Positions 1-7,304 of a stretch of DNA of 64,000 nucleotides are shown here, in pieces. Position numbers and translations under genes: made by a program. The stretch spans positions 186,001 to 250,000 of the forward strand of contig NZ_PVYW01000007.1 in assembly GCF_003001675.1 (NCBI RefSeq), in the 5' to 3' direction. The stretch is from Cohnella sp. SGD-V74 (GTDB taxonomy: Bacteria > Bacillota > Bacilli > Paenibacillales > Paenibacillaceae). The first letter of the stretch is position 1; each line of letters starts with the position of its first letter. The notes beneath the pieces were generated by a model. The model saw nothing but the letters and a program-made list of their open reading frames with translations, was not told the origin of the DNA and made no database searches.

Positions 1-430
1 CGGGATCGCTCTCCAATCGGACGGGATCGAAAAAAGGGGCTCCGTTCCCGCAATCCACGTACACTTCTTCTTGTTCATCCGGAAGTCGGACGAGCAGCCC
101 AACGTGTCCGCCGCCCAATAAAGCGTAGCGGCAATGAAATCCAAGCCGATTCAGCAATTCGTGGAGACTGCTGTTTATGACATAGCACGTTCCTCCCATA
201 TGATACCGAACGAGTTGATCCACAAACTTCTTTTCATCCTGTTGGAGATGTTTTTGCTTGTGGTAAGCTTCAAAATTCATTAATGTGCTCACGTTCTCGA
301 AAGGAATACGATTTAGATGGGCCGTGCAAATCGTTTTTAAGTAGGCATAAGAAGGTTCTTGAACCGGAACTTGAATGTAGTTCAAATAATCGATCGCCCA
401 TGGCGGTAACGGCTTTTGTATCACGATCAT
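1..430 (-). CDS. Arylamine N-acetyltransferase family protein (5' part; 3' end outside window)
   Basis: The minus-strand frame from 430 runs off the left edge and gives about 143 residues. It has the NAT N-terminal signature (AHLNRIPFENVS, residues 38-48), the catalytic-cysteine motif GGTCYVINSS (Cys82), a candidate catalytic His109 in GGGHVGLLV and Asp126 in VYVDCG. Family enzymes are cytoplasmic and move acetyl or other acyl groups from CoA to arylamines or hydrazines. The Cys-to-His spacing looks shorter than in typical NATs, so this may be a divergent NAT-like acyltransferase. The ATG at 430 directly abuts the ribosome site GGAAGGGGAG; a GTG at 424, six bases further in, has better spacing and may be the real start. 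A MerR-type promoter lies about 40 bases upstream. Confidence 0.8.
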   Translation of the reverse strand, partial: MIVIQKPLPPWAIDYLNYIQVPVQEPSYAYLKTICTAHLNRIPFENVSTLMNFEAYHKQKHLQQDEKKFVDQLVRYHMGGTCYVINSSLHELLNRLGFHCRYALLGGGHVGLLVRLPDEQEEVYVDCGNGAPFFDPVRLESDP

Positions 431-467
431 CTCCCCTTCCGTCTGTTTTCAATCCAACGGTAAGGTG

Positions 468-499
468 AGTATAAACTGTAACACTAGTGTGATAGTCAA
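468..499 (-). promoter_or_regulatory. MerR-type promoter/operator for the NAT-like gene
   Basis: On the minus strand, -35 TTGACT (499-494) and -10 TTATAC (474-469) are separated by 19 bp. This over-long spacing is the hallmark of promoters activated by MerR-family regulators. The spacer carries a 22-bp dyad (475-496) whose core ACACTAGTGT is a perfect palindrome and whose outer ends ACT/AGT also pair. It points at the NAT-like gene starting at 430/424. The cognate regulator is not adjacent on the right and may lie left of the window. Confidence 0.75.
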
Positions 500-573
500 G
501 GCGGAATGAGAGTGGTTCTGGAATAGAGCCGAAGAAGGGGGAGAGAGGCAGTCCCATAAGCAGAGTTGCTTGA

Positions 574-720
574 GATGATCGATAGAAAAAGTAGGGGTAT
601 GTACCTTCTGGAGTCATACGCTCCTGAAATCACCCTGCCACGGGTTTACCCATTCAAGTTTCAGGAGCGTATAGCATCGGAAGGAGGTACATACCCCTTG
701 CACATTTATCGTCGATCATC
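574..720. repeat. Long imperfect inverted repeat (MITE-like or giant hairpin)
   Basis: Two arms of about 56 and 62 bases (574-629 and 659-720) are imperfect reverse complements around a loop of about 29 bases. The best blocks are ATGATCGA at the outer ends, GGGGTATGTACCT in the middle and ATACGCTCCTGAAA next to the loop. No open frame of note lies inside. It sits between the 3' end of the gene at 764 and the NAT promoter. It could be a degenerate miniature transposable element or a terminator-like RNA structure. The rest of the 431-763 gap holds nothing I can name. Confidence 0.7.
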
Positions 721-763
721 TTTCAGAGCAGCTTAAAGTTCTTATGGGACAGCCGATTCTCGC

Positions 764-1903
764 TTAATTGAAGCGGATTTCCCGCTGTTCGCATTCCGGG
801 GCGGCAAAGCTCAGCAAGCGTTCGCCTTCTTCGGCGAGAGCGTCCCGGTCCTGCGGGCTCAGCGGGCGAAAAGGAGTGATGACGAGCGCCGCGGAACCGC
901 GTTCCCGAACGAGGCTCCACATTCCTGCGACGAACCCGTCGATCAGGAACGTCGGACGAATGATTCCGTTGATCGTGAATACGCGTTTGCGATCTTCCTC
1001 GGAAATGATGCGCGCCCGGTCGGCATGCGACAGCAGCACGTTGTCGAATTCGGCCACAAAGCGCGGAGAAATCGGCATATCCTCGTCGGGAAGCGGCGCA
1101 TTCGGCACGTCGAACAGCTCGCGGCCTTGCTCGTCGCGGAAAACCCGCAGACGGGGGCGCATTCGCTTGACGACTTCGCCCAAGCGCGTCAGTCCGCACC
1201 AGGCTTGCATATCTTGAACCGTCGCGGGGCCGAAGGCGGCCAGATAGCGCTCCAGCATATGCTCCAGCGAGTCTGGACCGGCCGCAGCTTCTTCGCTTCC
1301 GAGCCAGACCTTCACGGTCGTATGGGCGGCCGGGCCGCTCTCGCCCCACAGCCCGCGCGGAGGCACTTGCACGAGAGAGAGCAGCGTGCGCGCGGCGGCT
1401 CCGAGGACGCCGACGTCGCGGCCGTGCCAGCGGTTGTCCGAGGCCAAGCGCTCTCCGATTTCCTGGAAGGTCATCGGGCGCTCCTCGATCAGCTTGCGGG
1501 CGGCTGCCGCCAGCTCGGCTTCGTCGACTCCTTCGAGAAGCTTGCCGTGGGTCGCCTTGAGGCCCCGATCCATCGCCGGCTGCACGAGCGGGCGCAGCTC
1601 CAAGGCGTCGCGGGCGGAGACGAGATGGATCGTCGAGCGCATGAGCGCAATCCGCACCGCTTGGCGGGATCGGATCAGCTCTGCCAGCTCGTCTTGGCGA
1701 AACCCCTCAAGCCTTGTCCATAAGCCGAAATAGGGCGGAGTTGGAGCTTGGGCTTGCATGCCGACGAGATGCTCGATCGCTTCCCTAGCGGAGAGGGTTC
1801 GGCGACGGATGAGCAGCTGACGTTCGAGCAGCGCGCGATTGAGCTGCCGACGGCTCAGCACGGGCTCCCGGCTCGCAGCCGCAGCAGAAGGAGGATTGGC
1901 CAT
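764..1903 (-). CDS. Winged-helix DNA-binding domain protein (HTH_42/YcaQ-like family)
   Basis: This 379-aa protein opens with the family's usual LSRRQLNRALLERQ segment (about residues 17-30), followed by HLVGMQAQAPTPPYFGLWTRL, and keeps the mid-section AEFDNVLLSHADR. The pattern matches the winged-helix family PF06224 (COG3214). Some members, such as E. coli YcaQ, unhook DNA interstrand crosslinks, but most Gram-positive members are uncharacterised. No signal peptide or membrane segment is seen, so it should be cytoplasmic. The ATG at 1903 is preceded by AAAGGAAG at good spacing. It follows the ANT(6)-like gene by 42 bp on the same strand and may be cotranscribed. A DNA-repair role is inference only. 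Confidence 0.75.
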   Translation of the reverse strand: MANPPSAAAASREPVLSRRQLNRALLERQLLIRRRTLSAREAIEHLVGMQAQAPTPPYFGLWTRLEGFRQDELAELIRSRQAVRIALMRSTIHLVSARDALELRPLVQPAMDRGLKATHGKLLEGVDEAELAAAARKLIEERPMTFQEIGERLASDNRWHGRDVGVLGAAARTLLSLVQVPPRGLWGESGPAAHTTVKVWLGSEEAAAGPDSLEHMLERYLAAFGPATVQDMQAWCGLTRLGEVVKRMRPRLRVFRDEQGRELFDVPNAPLPDEDMPISPRFVAEFDNVLLSHADRARIISEEDRKRVFTINGIIRPTFLIDGFVAGMWSLVRERGSAALVITPFRPLSPQDRDALAEEGERLLSFAAPECEQREIRFN

Positions 1904-1945
1904 AAGGTGAAATCTTCCTTTCCTAATGGGGATGAAATACGCAAG

Positions 1946-2782
1946 CTACTCTTTCTCCCGAAGCTGCCGCATGTACTCCGTCACCTTCCGGTCTTCCTCC
2001 AGCGGATACGCGCAGCCGAGCTTGTCTGCTACGGCCAAGCCCGCGGCCCGGGTCAGCCGCCCCGTCTCGAACAGCGCGTCCCAGATACGCTCCGGGTCGC
2101 CGTCCGCATACGTGCGGTAGTAGGACGCCCACAGCTCCTCCGGCAAAAACCGCTCCAACCAGCGCCCCGCCTTGCCGACGTTCACCGTCCAGCCGTTGTT
2201 CATGCCGACGTGCCAGCTCAGCAGCTTCACGACCGCGTCCCGCACGACGGCGTCGAGCATGAACTTGGCGTATGGAATCTCGCCTCGTACTAACCCCTTC
2301 GCCACATTCGTCGAGCACCACCAAATCTCGTTGAACGCCTTTTCCACCTCTTGCTTATCGGGTTTCACCGTCACGTAGGATCGATCGCTCGAAGGCGGGA
2401 CCTCGCCCATACGTCCGTCCTTGTCCAGCAGCACCTTCATCAAGCTGTCCTCGATCTCCGCCACCGTATCCGCGCGCCGGAAGGACAAGTCGACGCGCAC
2501 CCCGTCCGTGAACAGCATGAGGAAAATCTCCCAAGCTTCGCCGTCCTCCTCGGCTTGATTGTGCTGCATGATCATCAGCTCGCCGAATTCGGCGGCAATC
2601 CAGCTCTGATCCTCGGCGGACGAGGCGATATCCGTCACACCGTAAATCACGTCATAGTCCCGCAATTCGTCCTGCTCGACGTTCGGGTTGACGCGAGAAC
2701 CGTTCAGCAGCACGACGCGCACCCGCGCATCCCGATCGGCGAAGGCCAGCAACCGTCCGAACACTTCCTTTTCCTGCCTCAT
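1946..2782 (-). CDS. Aminoglycoside 6-adenylyltransferase-like protein (ANT(6) family)
   Basis: The 278-aa protein has the nucleotidyltransferase motif NGSRVNPNV followed by DELRDYDV near residues 27-46, which is the GS-x-D-x-D metal site of ANT(6) enzymes, and a second acidic motif GVRVDLSF at about 93-100. ANT(6)-I/AadK enzymes transfer AMP from ATP to streptomycin. Length is close to the family norm of about 285-300 aa. Chromosomal homologues are common in Bacillales and often give weak or no resistance, so activity cannot be assumed. The start ATG (2782) follows a GGAGGTT ribosome site. The winged-helix gene lies downstream on the same strand. Confidence 0.85.
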   Translation of the reverse strand: MRQEKEVFGRLLAFADRDARVRVVLLNGSRVNPNVEQDELRDYDVIYGVTDIASSAEDQSWIAAEFGELMIMQHNQAEEDGEAWEIFLMLFTDGVRVDLSFRRADTVAEIEDSLMKVLLDKDGRMGEVPPSSDRSYVTVKPDKQEVEKAFNEIWWCSTNVAKGLVRGEIPYAKFMLDAVVRDAVVKLLSWHVGMNNGWTVNVGKAGRWLERFLPEELWASYYRTYADGDPERIWDALFETGRLTRAAGLAVADKLGCAYPLEEDRKVTEYMRQLREKE

Positions 2783-2848
2783 AACAACCTCCGCGAATCT
2801 CCTGTTTTCTTCAGTCTACCGGAACAAGTTTTTTTTTCCAACAACCGC

Positions 2849-2879
2849 TTTACTCTGGAGTTACTCCATAGTTTAAGAT
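2849..2879 (+). promoter_or_regulatory. MerR-type promoter/operator of the symporter-MerR-GH5 operon
   Basis: TTTACT (2849-2854) and TAAGAT (2874-2879) are separated by exactly 19 bp. The region contains the near-perfect dyad ACTCTGGAGT-T-ACTCCATAGT (9 of 10 arm positions pair). This is the promoter form untwisted by effector-bound MerR-family proteins. A MerR-family gene is the second gene of the operon, so autoregulation is the simplest reading. The dyad differs in sequence from the one at 475-496, so a different regulator is expected there. Confidence 0.8.
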
Positions 2880-2936
2880 AGAGGAGAAACGAACCGTTCC
2901 TATTCCTGCAGCCCATTCGGGAAGGAGACGACGGAG

Positions 2937-4355
2937 ATGGAGTTTATAAGAAGGGTAGCGGGCAACGTCAGAAAAGCGTTTCGTTTTACGAGCACGGGAT
3001 TGTCGCTAAAGGAAAAGTGGAGGCTCGCGCTCCCCGGTCCGATTCTGTCGGTCGGAGGCGTGCTCATCCACAATGTCTTCATCAAGTATTACACCGATAT
3101 TATCGGCTTAAGCCCGACGATGGTCGGCTGGGCATACGTCATCTACAACATCTGGAACGCGATCAACGATCCGTTCATCGGCGTCTGGATCGACAAAATG
3201 AGGCACAGGCCGAGACGAGGCAAATACGTCTACGTCATGCGCGTAACCGTGCCGTTCATGATCCTCTCTTCGTTCGCGATGATGCTGTCGAGCCCGTCCT
3301 GGGACGAGTGGATGATTTTCCTTTTGTATACGGTGGAATTGTTCATCTACGATACGGCGGCAACGGCCTACAGCATCGCCTATCAGTCCTATACGCTGAT
3401 CGCCGCTCCGACGAAGGAAGAGCGCGTCGACGTGAACATTATCCAGAACTACGTCTCCCAAGGGATGTCGTTCCTGGTGACGATGATTCCGACGATGCTG
3501 CTGGTCGGCGACGGCAAGAGGGAGGTCATTCTCCCGATTTTCTCCCTGGTCATCCTGGCCGAGTCAATATTCTTCGCCCTGGCGCTAAGGGGGCTGAGAG
3601 ACGACGCCAAAATGTACGAAAGTCTCGAAACCCAGCACTTCGACCTGAGAGACGTATGGAAAGAGGCGTGGCAGATCATCAAATCCCGTCCTTTTTTCTC
3701 GTATATTCTGTTCTCTATCATCACGGTCGGGCCGATCGGCTTCTACTTCACGCCGTTCTTGTACTACATGGACGATGTCATGGATGTAAGCGGTCTCACC
3801 GCGACGATCGTCGACGTGAGCACGCATGTGGCCGTTCTGCTCGTGCTTCCCGCGGCAGGTTATTTCATCAAGAAAAACGGTACGAAGATCAGCGTCTACT
3901 GGGGGACGATCGCCGCCGTGCTCGGGTATGTCGGGATTTTCCTGGCTCCGAACCTCTGGCTGGCCGCGATCTCCTATACGCTTGTCGTGTTTACGGTCAA
4001 CTACATTCGCACCGCGGCGGCGCCCATGGGCTCGCTGATCATCGACGAGAACGAGAGGACGACCGGAGTGAGGAAAACGGGACTGTTCAACGGCTTGTTC
4101 TCGGTGTTTACCGTCGCTTTCTCAAGCTTGCAGACGGTGATCTTCATTAATATCATCGGCGCGTACGGGTACGACGGGACGGCGGACGTCCAGACGGATT
4201 CGGCGGTGTTCGGCATTCGGCTGGCGGCGGGAATCGTTCCTCTGGCCGCGGTCCTGCTGGGGTTGATCCCTCTGGCGCTGTATCCGTTCGATAAGAAAAA
4301 GGAAGAGGAAATTTCGGCGTTCAGCAACCGGGCGCGGAGAGGGGACGGGGTTTAG
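2937..4355 (+). CDS. GPH-family sugar:cation symporter (MFS superfamily)
   Basis: This 472-aa polytopic membrane protein has about 12 hydrophobic segments. Its N-terminal region (LPGPILSVGGVLIHNVFIKYYTD, then NAINDPFIGVWIDKM and RRGKYVY) matches glycoside-pentoside-hexuronide:cation symporters, where the N-x-x-x-DP-x-x-G loop after TM2 is characteristic. It should import a glycoside or oligosaccharide using H+ or Na+. GGGAAGGAGACGACGGAG precedes the ATG at 2937. The stop codon is immediately followed by the ATG of the MerR gene, and a GH5 hydrolase follows, so the substrate is probably related to what the hydrolase produces or cuts. Substrate identity is not visible in the sequence. Confidence 0.85.
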   Translation: MEFIRRVAGNVRKAFRFTSTGLSLKEKWRLALPGPILSVGGVLIHNVFIKYYTDIIGLSPTMVGWAYVIYNIWNAINDPFIGVWIDKMRHRPRRGKYVYVMRVTVPFMILSSFAMMLSSPSWDEWMIFLLYTVELFIYDTAATAYSIAYQSYTLIAAPTKEERVDVNIIQNYVSQGMSFLVTMIPTMLLVGDGKREVILPIFSLVILAESIFFALALRGLRDDAKMYESLETQHFDLRDVWKEAWQIIKSRPFFSYILFSIITVGPIGFYFTPFLYYMDDVMDVSGLTATIVDVSTHVAVLLVLPAAGYFIKKNGTKISVYWGTIAAVLGYVGIFLAPNLWLAAISYTLVVFTVNYIRTAAAPMGSLIIDENERTTGVRKTGLFNGLFSVFTVAFSSLQTVIFINIIGAYGYDGTADVQTDSAVFGIRLAAGIVPLAAVLLGLIPLALYPFDKKKEEEISAFSNRARRGDGV

Positions 4356-5183
4356 ATGGGCGATCCGTCGTTGAGGCTGAGTTTTACGATCGGGGAAGTG
4401 TCGCAAATACTGGACATTCCCGTAGATACGCTGCGCTACTATGACAAAATCGGGCTGCTGGCCCCGCATGTTCGCGACACGAACAAGTACAGATATTACG
4501 ACCTGGAGCAGTTCGACTCGCTGATTACAATCCGCATGCTCAGGGCGATGGAGGTGCCGATCGAGCGCATCCAGGAGCTGCTGAAGGAGCGGGAGCTGAC
4601 CGGAATTCAAGGGCTGCTGAGGGAGAAAAGAACGGACATCGACCGCAGGCTGGCGTACTTGAACCGGTTGTCCGGCAAGCTCGACTCGCTGCACGCGAAG
4701 CTTCGCAAGTTCGAGGATGCGGATACGATCGAACTGGTGAAAACGGAGCCCGCCTGGGTGCTGCTGACCGACTCGATCATGGAAAGCGGCGACCGCAAGC
4801 TCGGAAGCCGGGTTCAGGAGCAGGTGCGCCGCATTCGCGAGCCGAAGGAATGGGTGGCTTTCTGCCATATTATCTCTATCGTATCGCAGGAGAATTTGCA
4901 GGCGGGCCGCTACCACAACTATTTGAACAACGGCATCCTCTCCACTCACCCGATGGACGGGGAGGGAGAGACGTTCCGGAAGCTCGAGCCGTTCTACTGC
5001 GCCAGAAAATACGTCGTCATCGGCAAGGACGATTACGCCAAGCTGGACGAACACTACGAGCATATGAAAGCTTTTATCGCCCGCCGCGGCTTTCGCATTG
5101 CCGGCCATTCGCTGGAAATCAATCTATACAACCAATACGACCGTCACTATATCGAGATTCATATTCCGATCGCGGAGAAATAA
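4356..5183 (+). CDS. MerR-family transcriptional regulator with C-terminal effector domain
   Basis: The 275-aa protein has an N-terminal MerR helix-turn-helix (FTIGEVSQILDIPVDTLRYYDKIGLL, residues about 10-35, then NKYRYYDLEQFDSL), a coiled coil (about 85-120) and a C-terminal domain of about 150 aa ending HYIEIHIPIAEK. The latter resembles the GyrI-like/BmrR small-molecule domain in layout, which is only tentatively assigned. It starts one base after the symporter stop. Its likely target is the 19-bp-spacer promoter at 2849-2879, giving effector-dependent autoactivation of symporter, regulator and hydrolase. A conserved effector-domain acidic residue cannot be picked out with confidence. Confidence 0.9.
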   Translation: MGDPSLRLSFTIGEVSQILDIPVDTLRYYDKIGLLAPHVRDTNKYRYYDLEQFDSLITIRMLRAMEVPIERIQELLKERELTGIQGLLREKRTDIDRRLAYLNRLSGKLDSLHAKLRKFEDADTIELVKTEPAWVLLTDSIMESGDRKLGSRVQEQVRRIREPKEWVAFCHIISIVSQENLQAGRYHNYLNNGILSTHPMDGEGETFRKLEPFYCARKYVVIGKDDYAKLDEHYEHMKAFIARRGFRIAGHSLEINLYNQYDRHYIEIHIPIAEK

Positions 5184-5197
5184 GGAGGTCATTGTCC

Positions 5198-6679
5198 ATG
5201 AAAAAATTGTCGGCTCAAGCTCAGCGCATCGTCAACGAGGACGGAGCGCACGTCATTCTTCACGGCGTCAATCTGGTCTGCAAGGACAAGAAGAAAGGGT
5301 ATGTTGAGCCTTGCGACGAGAGCTTGTTCACTTGGTTCCGCGAGCAGGGCTACAACGTTATAAGGCTGGGACTCATCTGGGACGGGGTAGAACCCGAACC
5401 GGGAGCGTACGACGACGTCTATCTCGGCAAGATCAAACAGCAGGCAGCTTGGGCGGAGCAGAACGGCATCTACGTGTTCCTCGACATGCATCAGGATTTG
5501 TACAGCTCGCTGTACGGGGACGGGGCGCCGGAATGGGCGACGCTGCACGACGGTCTGCCGCATGCAGAGGGCCAGCTCTGGAGCGACGCCTATCTGGAGA
5601 GCCCGGCCGTCAATCGGGCATTGGATCGCTTCTGGGACAACGCCCCGGGGCCGGGCGGCGTCGGCTTGCAGGATCGTTACGCGGCGATGTGGCGGCATGT
5701 GGCCGAATTTTTCTCCGACTGCCCGAATCTGATCGGCTACGATCTGATGAACGAGCCTTATCCGGGGACGGACGGGCAAGAGGTGCTGGGCGCAATTATC
5801 GCGGCTTACGCGGAGAAGGTGCTCGGGCTGGAGAACGCCGATGCCGGGCAGCTCGGGGAACTGTGGTTCGACGAGGAGAAGAAGCTGGAAGTGCTGGCCG
5901 GCATGGCCAAAATGGAAGTGTACCGTCCGCTCGTGGAGAGCGCGGCGGAAGCGTCCCAACGCTTCGAACGGGAGAAGCTGTCCCCGTTCTTCGACAGGAC
6001 GGCCGAAGCGATCCGCTCGGTTGACCGGGAACGGCTGCTGCTGCTGGAAACGAGCTATTTTGCGAACATGGGCATCGAATCCGGCCTTCAGCCTGCGGCA
6101 GACCGATCGGGGAATAGGGATGCGGGGATGATCTATGCTCCGCACGGCTACGACCTGGTCGTCGATACGGATCACTACGAGGCGTACAACCAGGATCGCG
6201 TCGACCTGATCTTCGAAGTTCACCGCCGCGTTCAGCAGCGGTTGAACGTTCCCGCCCTGATCGGGGAGTGGGGCGCGTTTAACGGAAACCCGGCTACGCA
6301 CGGCTTGACGCGGGCCATCGTCGCCTTGTTCGAAGGCTATCTGTGGAGCAGCACGTATTGGTGCTGGGTGGACGGCTTCAAGGAAGCCCCTTACGCCTCG
6401 GCGCTTAATCGGGCTTATCCGCAGGCGACGGGCGGAGAGCTGCTCCGCTATCGCTACGATTACGATGCCGGACGGCTGGAGATGGACTTCGTGCCGAACG
6501 GAGCAGAGACGGTGATCTACCACCCGCAAGCGTCCGGCCTGACCGGCAGCGATATTCTGATCATTGGCGCGGAAGGCTGCTTGACGGAGATCCGGCCCTA
6601 CGACGGCGCGCAGGGCGGACTGGTCATCATGCGCGCGCCGCAGGGAGAGGCTTCCGTATCCGTTCGGATCGGCGGATAA
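5198..6679 (+). CDS. GH5 glycoside hydrolase, endoglycoceramidase-like
   Basis: The frame is open further upstream, but ATG 5198 behind AAGGAGG is the clear start, giving 493 aa. Clan GH-A signatures are present: GYNVIRLGLIWDGVEPEPG, FLDMHQDLYS, the acid/base in DLMNEPYPG (Glu186) and the nucleophile in LIGEWGAF (Glu357). LDMHQD together with LWDG-like and MNEP motifs resembles endoglycosylceramidases, which release oligosaccharide from glycosphingolipids, more than GH5 cellulases. There is no signal peptide, so it should act in the cytoplasm on an imported substrate, which is odd for a glycolipidase. It is the last gene of the MerR-controlled operon and ends 7 bp from a convergent stress-protein gene. 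Confidence 0.8.
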   Translation: MKKLSAQAQRIVNEDGAHVILHGVNLVCKDKKKGYVEPCDESLFTWFREQGYNVIRLGLIWDGVEPEPGAYDDVYLGKIKQQAAWAEQNGIYVFLDMHQDLYSSLYGDGAPEWATLHDGLPHAEGQLWSDAYLESPAVNRALDRFWDNAPGPGGVGLQDRYAAMWRHVAEFFSDCPNLIGYDLMNEPYPGTDGQEVLGAIIAAYAEKVLGLENADAGQLGELWFDEEKKLEVLAGMAKMEVYRPLVESAAEASQRFEREKLSPFFDRTAEAIRSVDRERLLLLETSYFANMGIESGLQPAADRSGNRDAGMIYAPHGYDLVVDTDHYEAYNQDRVDLIFEVHRRVQQRLNVPALIGEWGAFNGNPATHGLTRAIVALFEGYLWSSTYWCWVDGFKEAPYASALNRAYPQATGGELLRYRYDYDAGRLEMDFVPNGAETVIYHPQASGLTGSDILIIGAEGCLTEIRPYDGAQGGLVIMRAPQGEASVSVRIGG

Positions 6680-6685
6680 TCGCGG

Positions 6686-7117
6686 CTACTTGATAATCAT
6701 GACCGGGACGGGGGCATGCAGGATGACGTTATGGCTGACGCTTCCGACCATCAGCTCCCGGAACGCGCCGAGTCCCCGGCTGCCCATGACGATCAGATCG
6801 CAGCCTTCGCGATCGGCATAGTCGAGAATGGCCGAGGCCGGCGATCCGGCGAGAATGACGACATTGGCTCCGGGCGCGTCCCCCAGACGCCTCTTCACGA
6901 GGTCGATGATTTCCTCTCCGTGCTTTTTCACCTGCTCCTGATAGGATTCCGGCTGGACGAAGGTCATGTCCGCTACCGTAACCGGCTGCAGATTGATGAC
7001 GTGGGCGACGGTGAGCCGGATCTGCGCTTCGGAACGAGCGAACTGTATAGCCTTGTCGAGCGCTCTGTTCGCCGGTTCGGAGCCGTCGTACGGAACGAGA
7101 ATATGGTTGAAAATCAT
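6686..7117 (-). CDS. Universal stress protein (UspA family)
   Basis: This 143-aa single-domain Usp begins FNHILVPYDGSEPANRAL and ends with the ATP-binding motif G-2x-G-9x-G(S) seen as GSRGLGAFRELMVGSVS, which defines the nucleotide-binding subclass. These cytoplasmic dimers bind ATP and modulate stress survival. The ribosome site AAGGGGGA lies six bases before the ATG at 7117. It is a single-gene unit convergent with the GH5 gene. Confidence 0.93.
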   Translation of the reverse strand: MIFNHILVPYDGSEPANRALDKAIQFARSEAQIRLTVAHVINLQPVTVADMTFVQPESYQEQVKKHGEEIIDLVKRRLGDAPGANVVILAGSPASAILDYADREGCDLIVMGSRGLGAFRELMVGSVSHNVILHAPVPVMIIK

Positions 7118-7304
7118 GCGAATTCCCCCTTAATCGTTATACAGTCCAATTTACCCTGAAGGGGGATGCGCCAAACGCTGGTGACGGGGATGCATGCGTG
7201 CCGGCGATAATCCGATCGCAGTTGGAATCGGAGTCGTGCTCGGAACTATGGTATGATACGGTTAACGTGTTTTACTTATAGTGACGAAGAGGGTTGGTAT
7301 CGGA

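Noticed and set aside
4850..5197. Upstream extension of the GH5 frame
   Set aside because: It overlaps the MerR gene and lacks a signal peptide; AAGGAGG before ATG 5198 marks the start.
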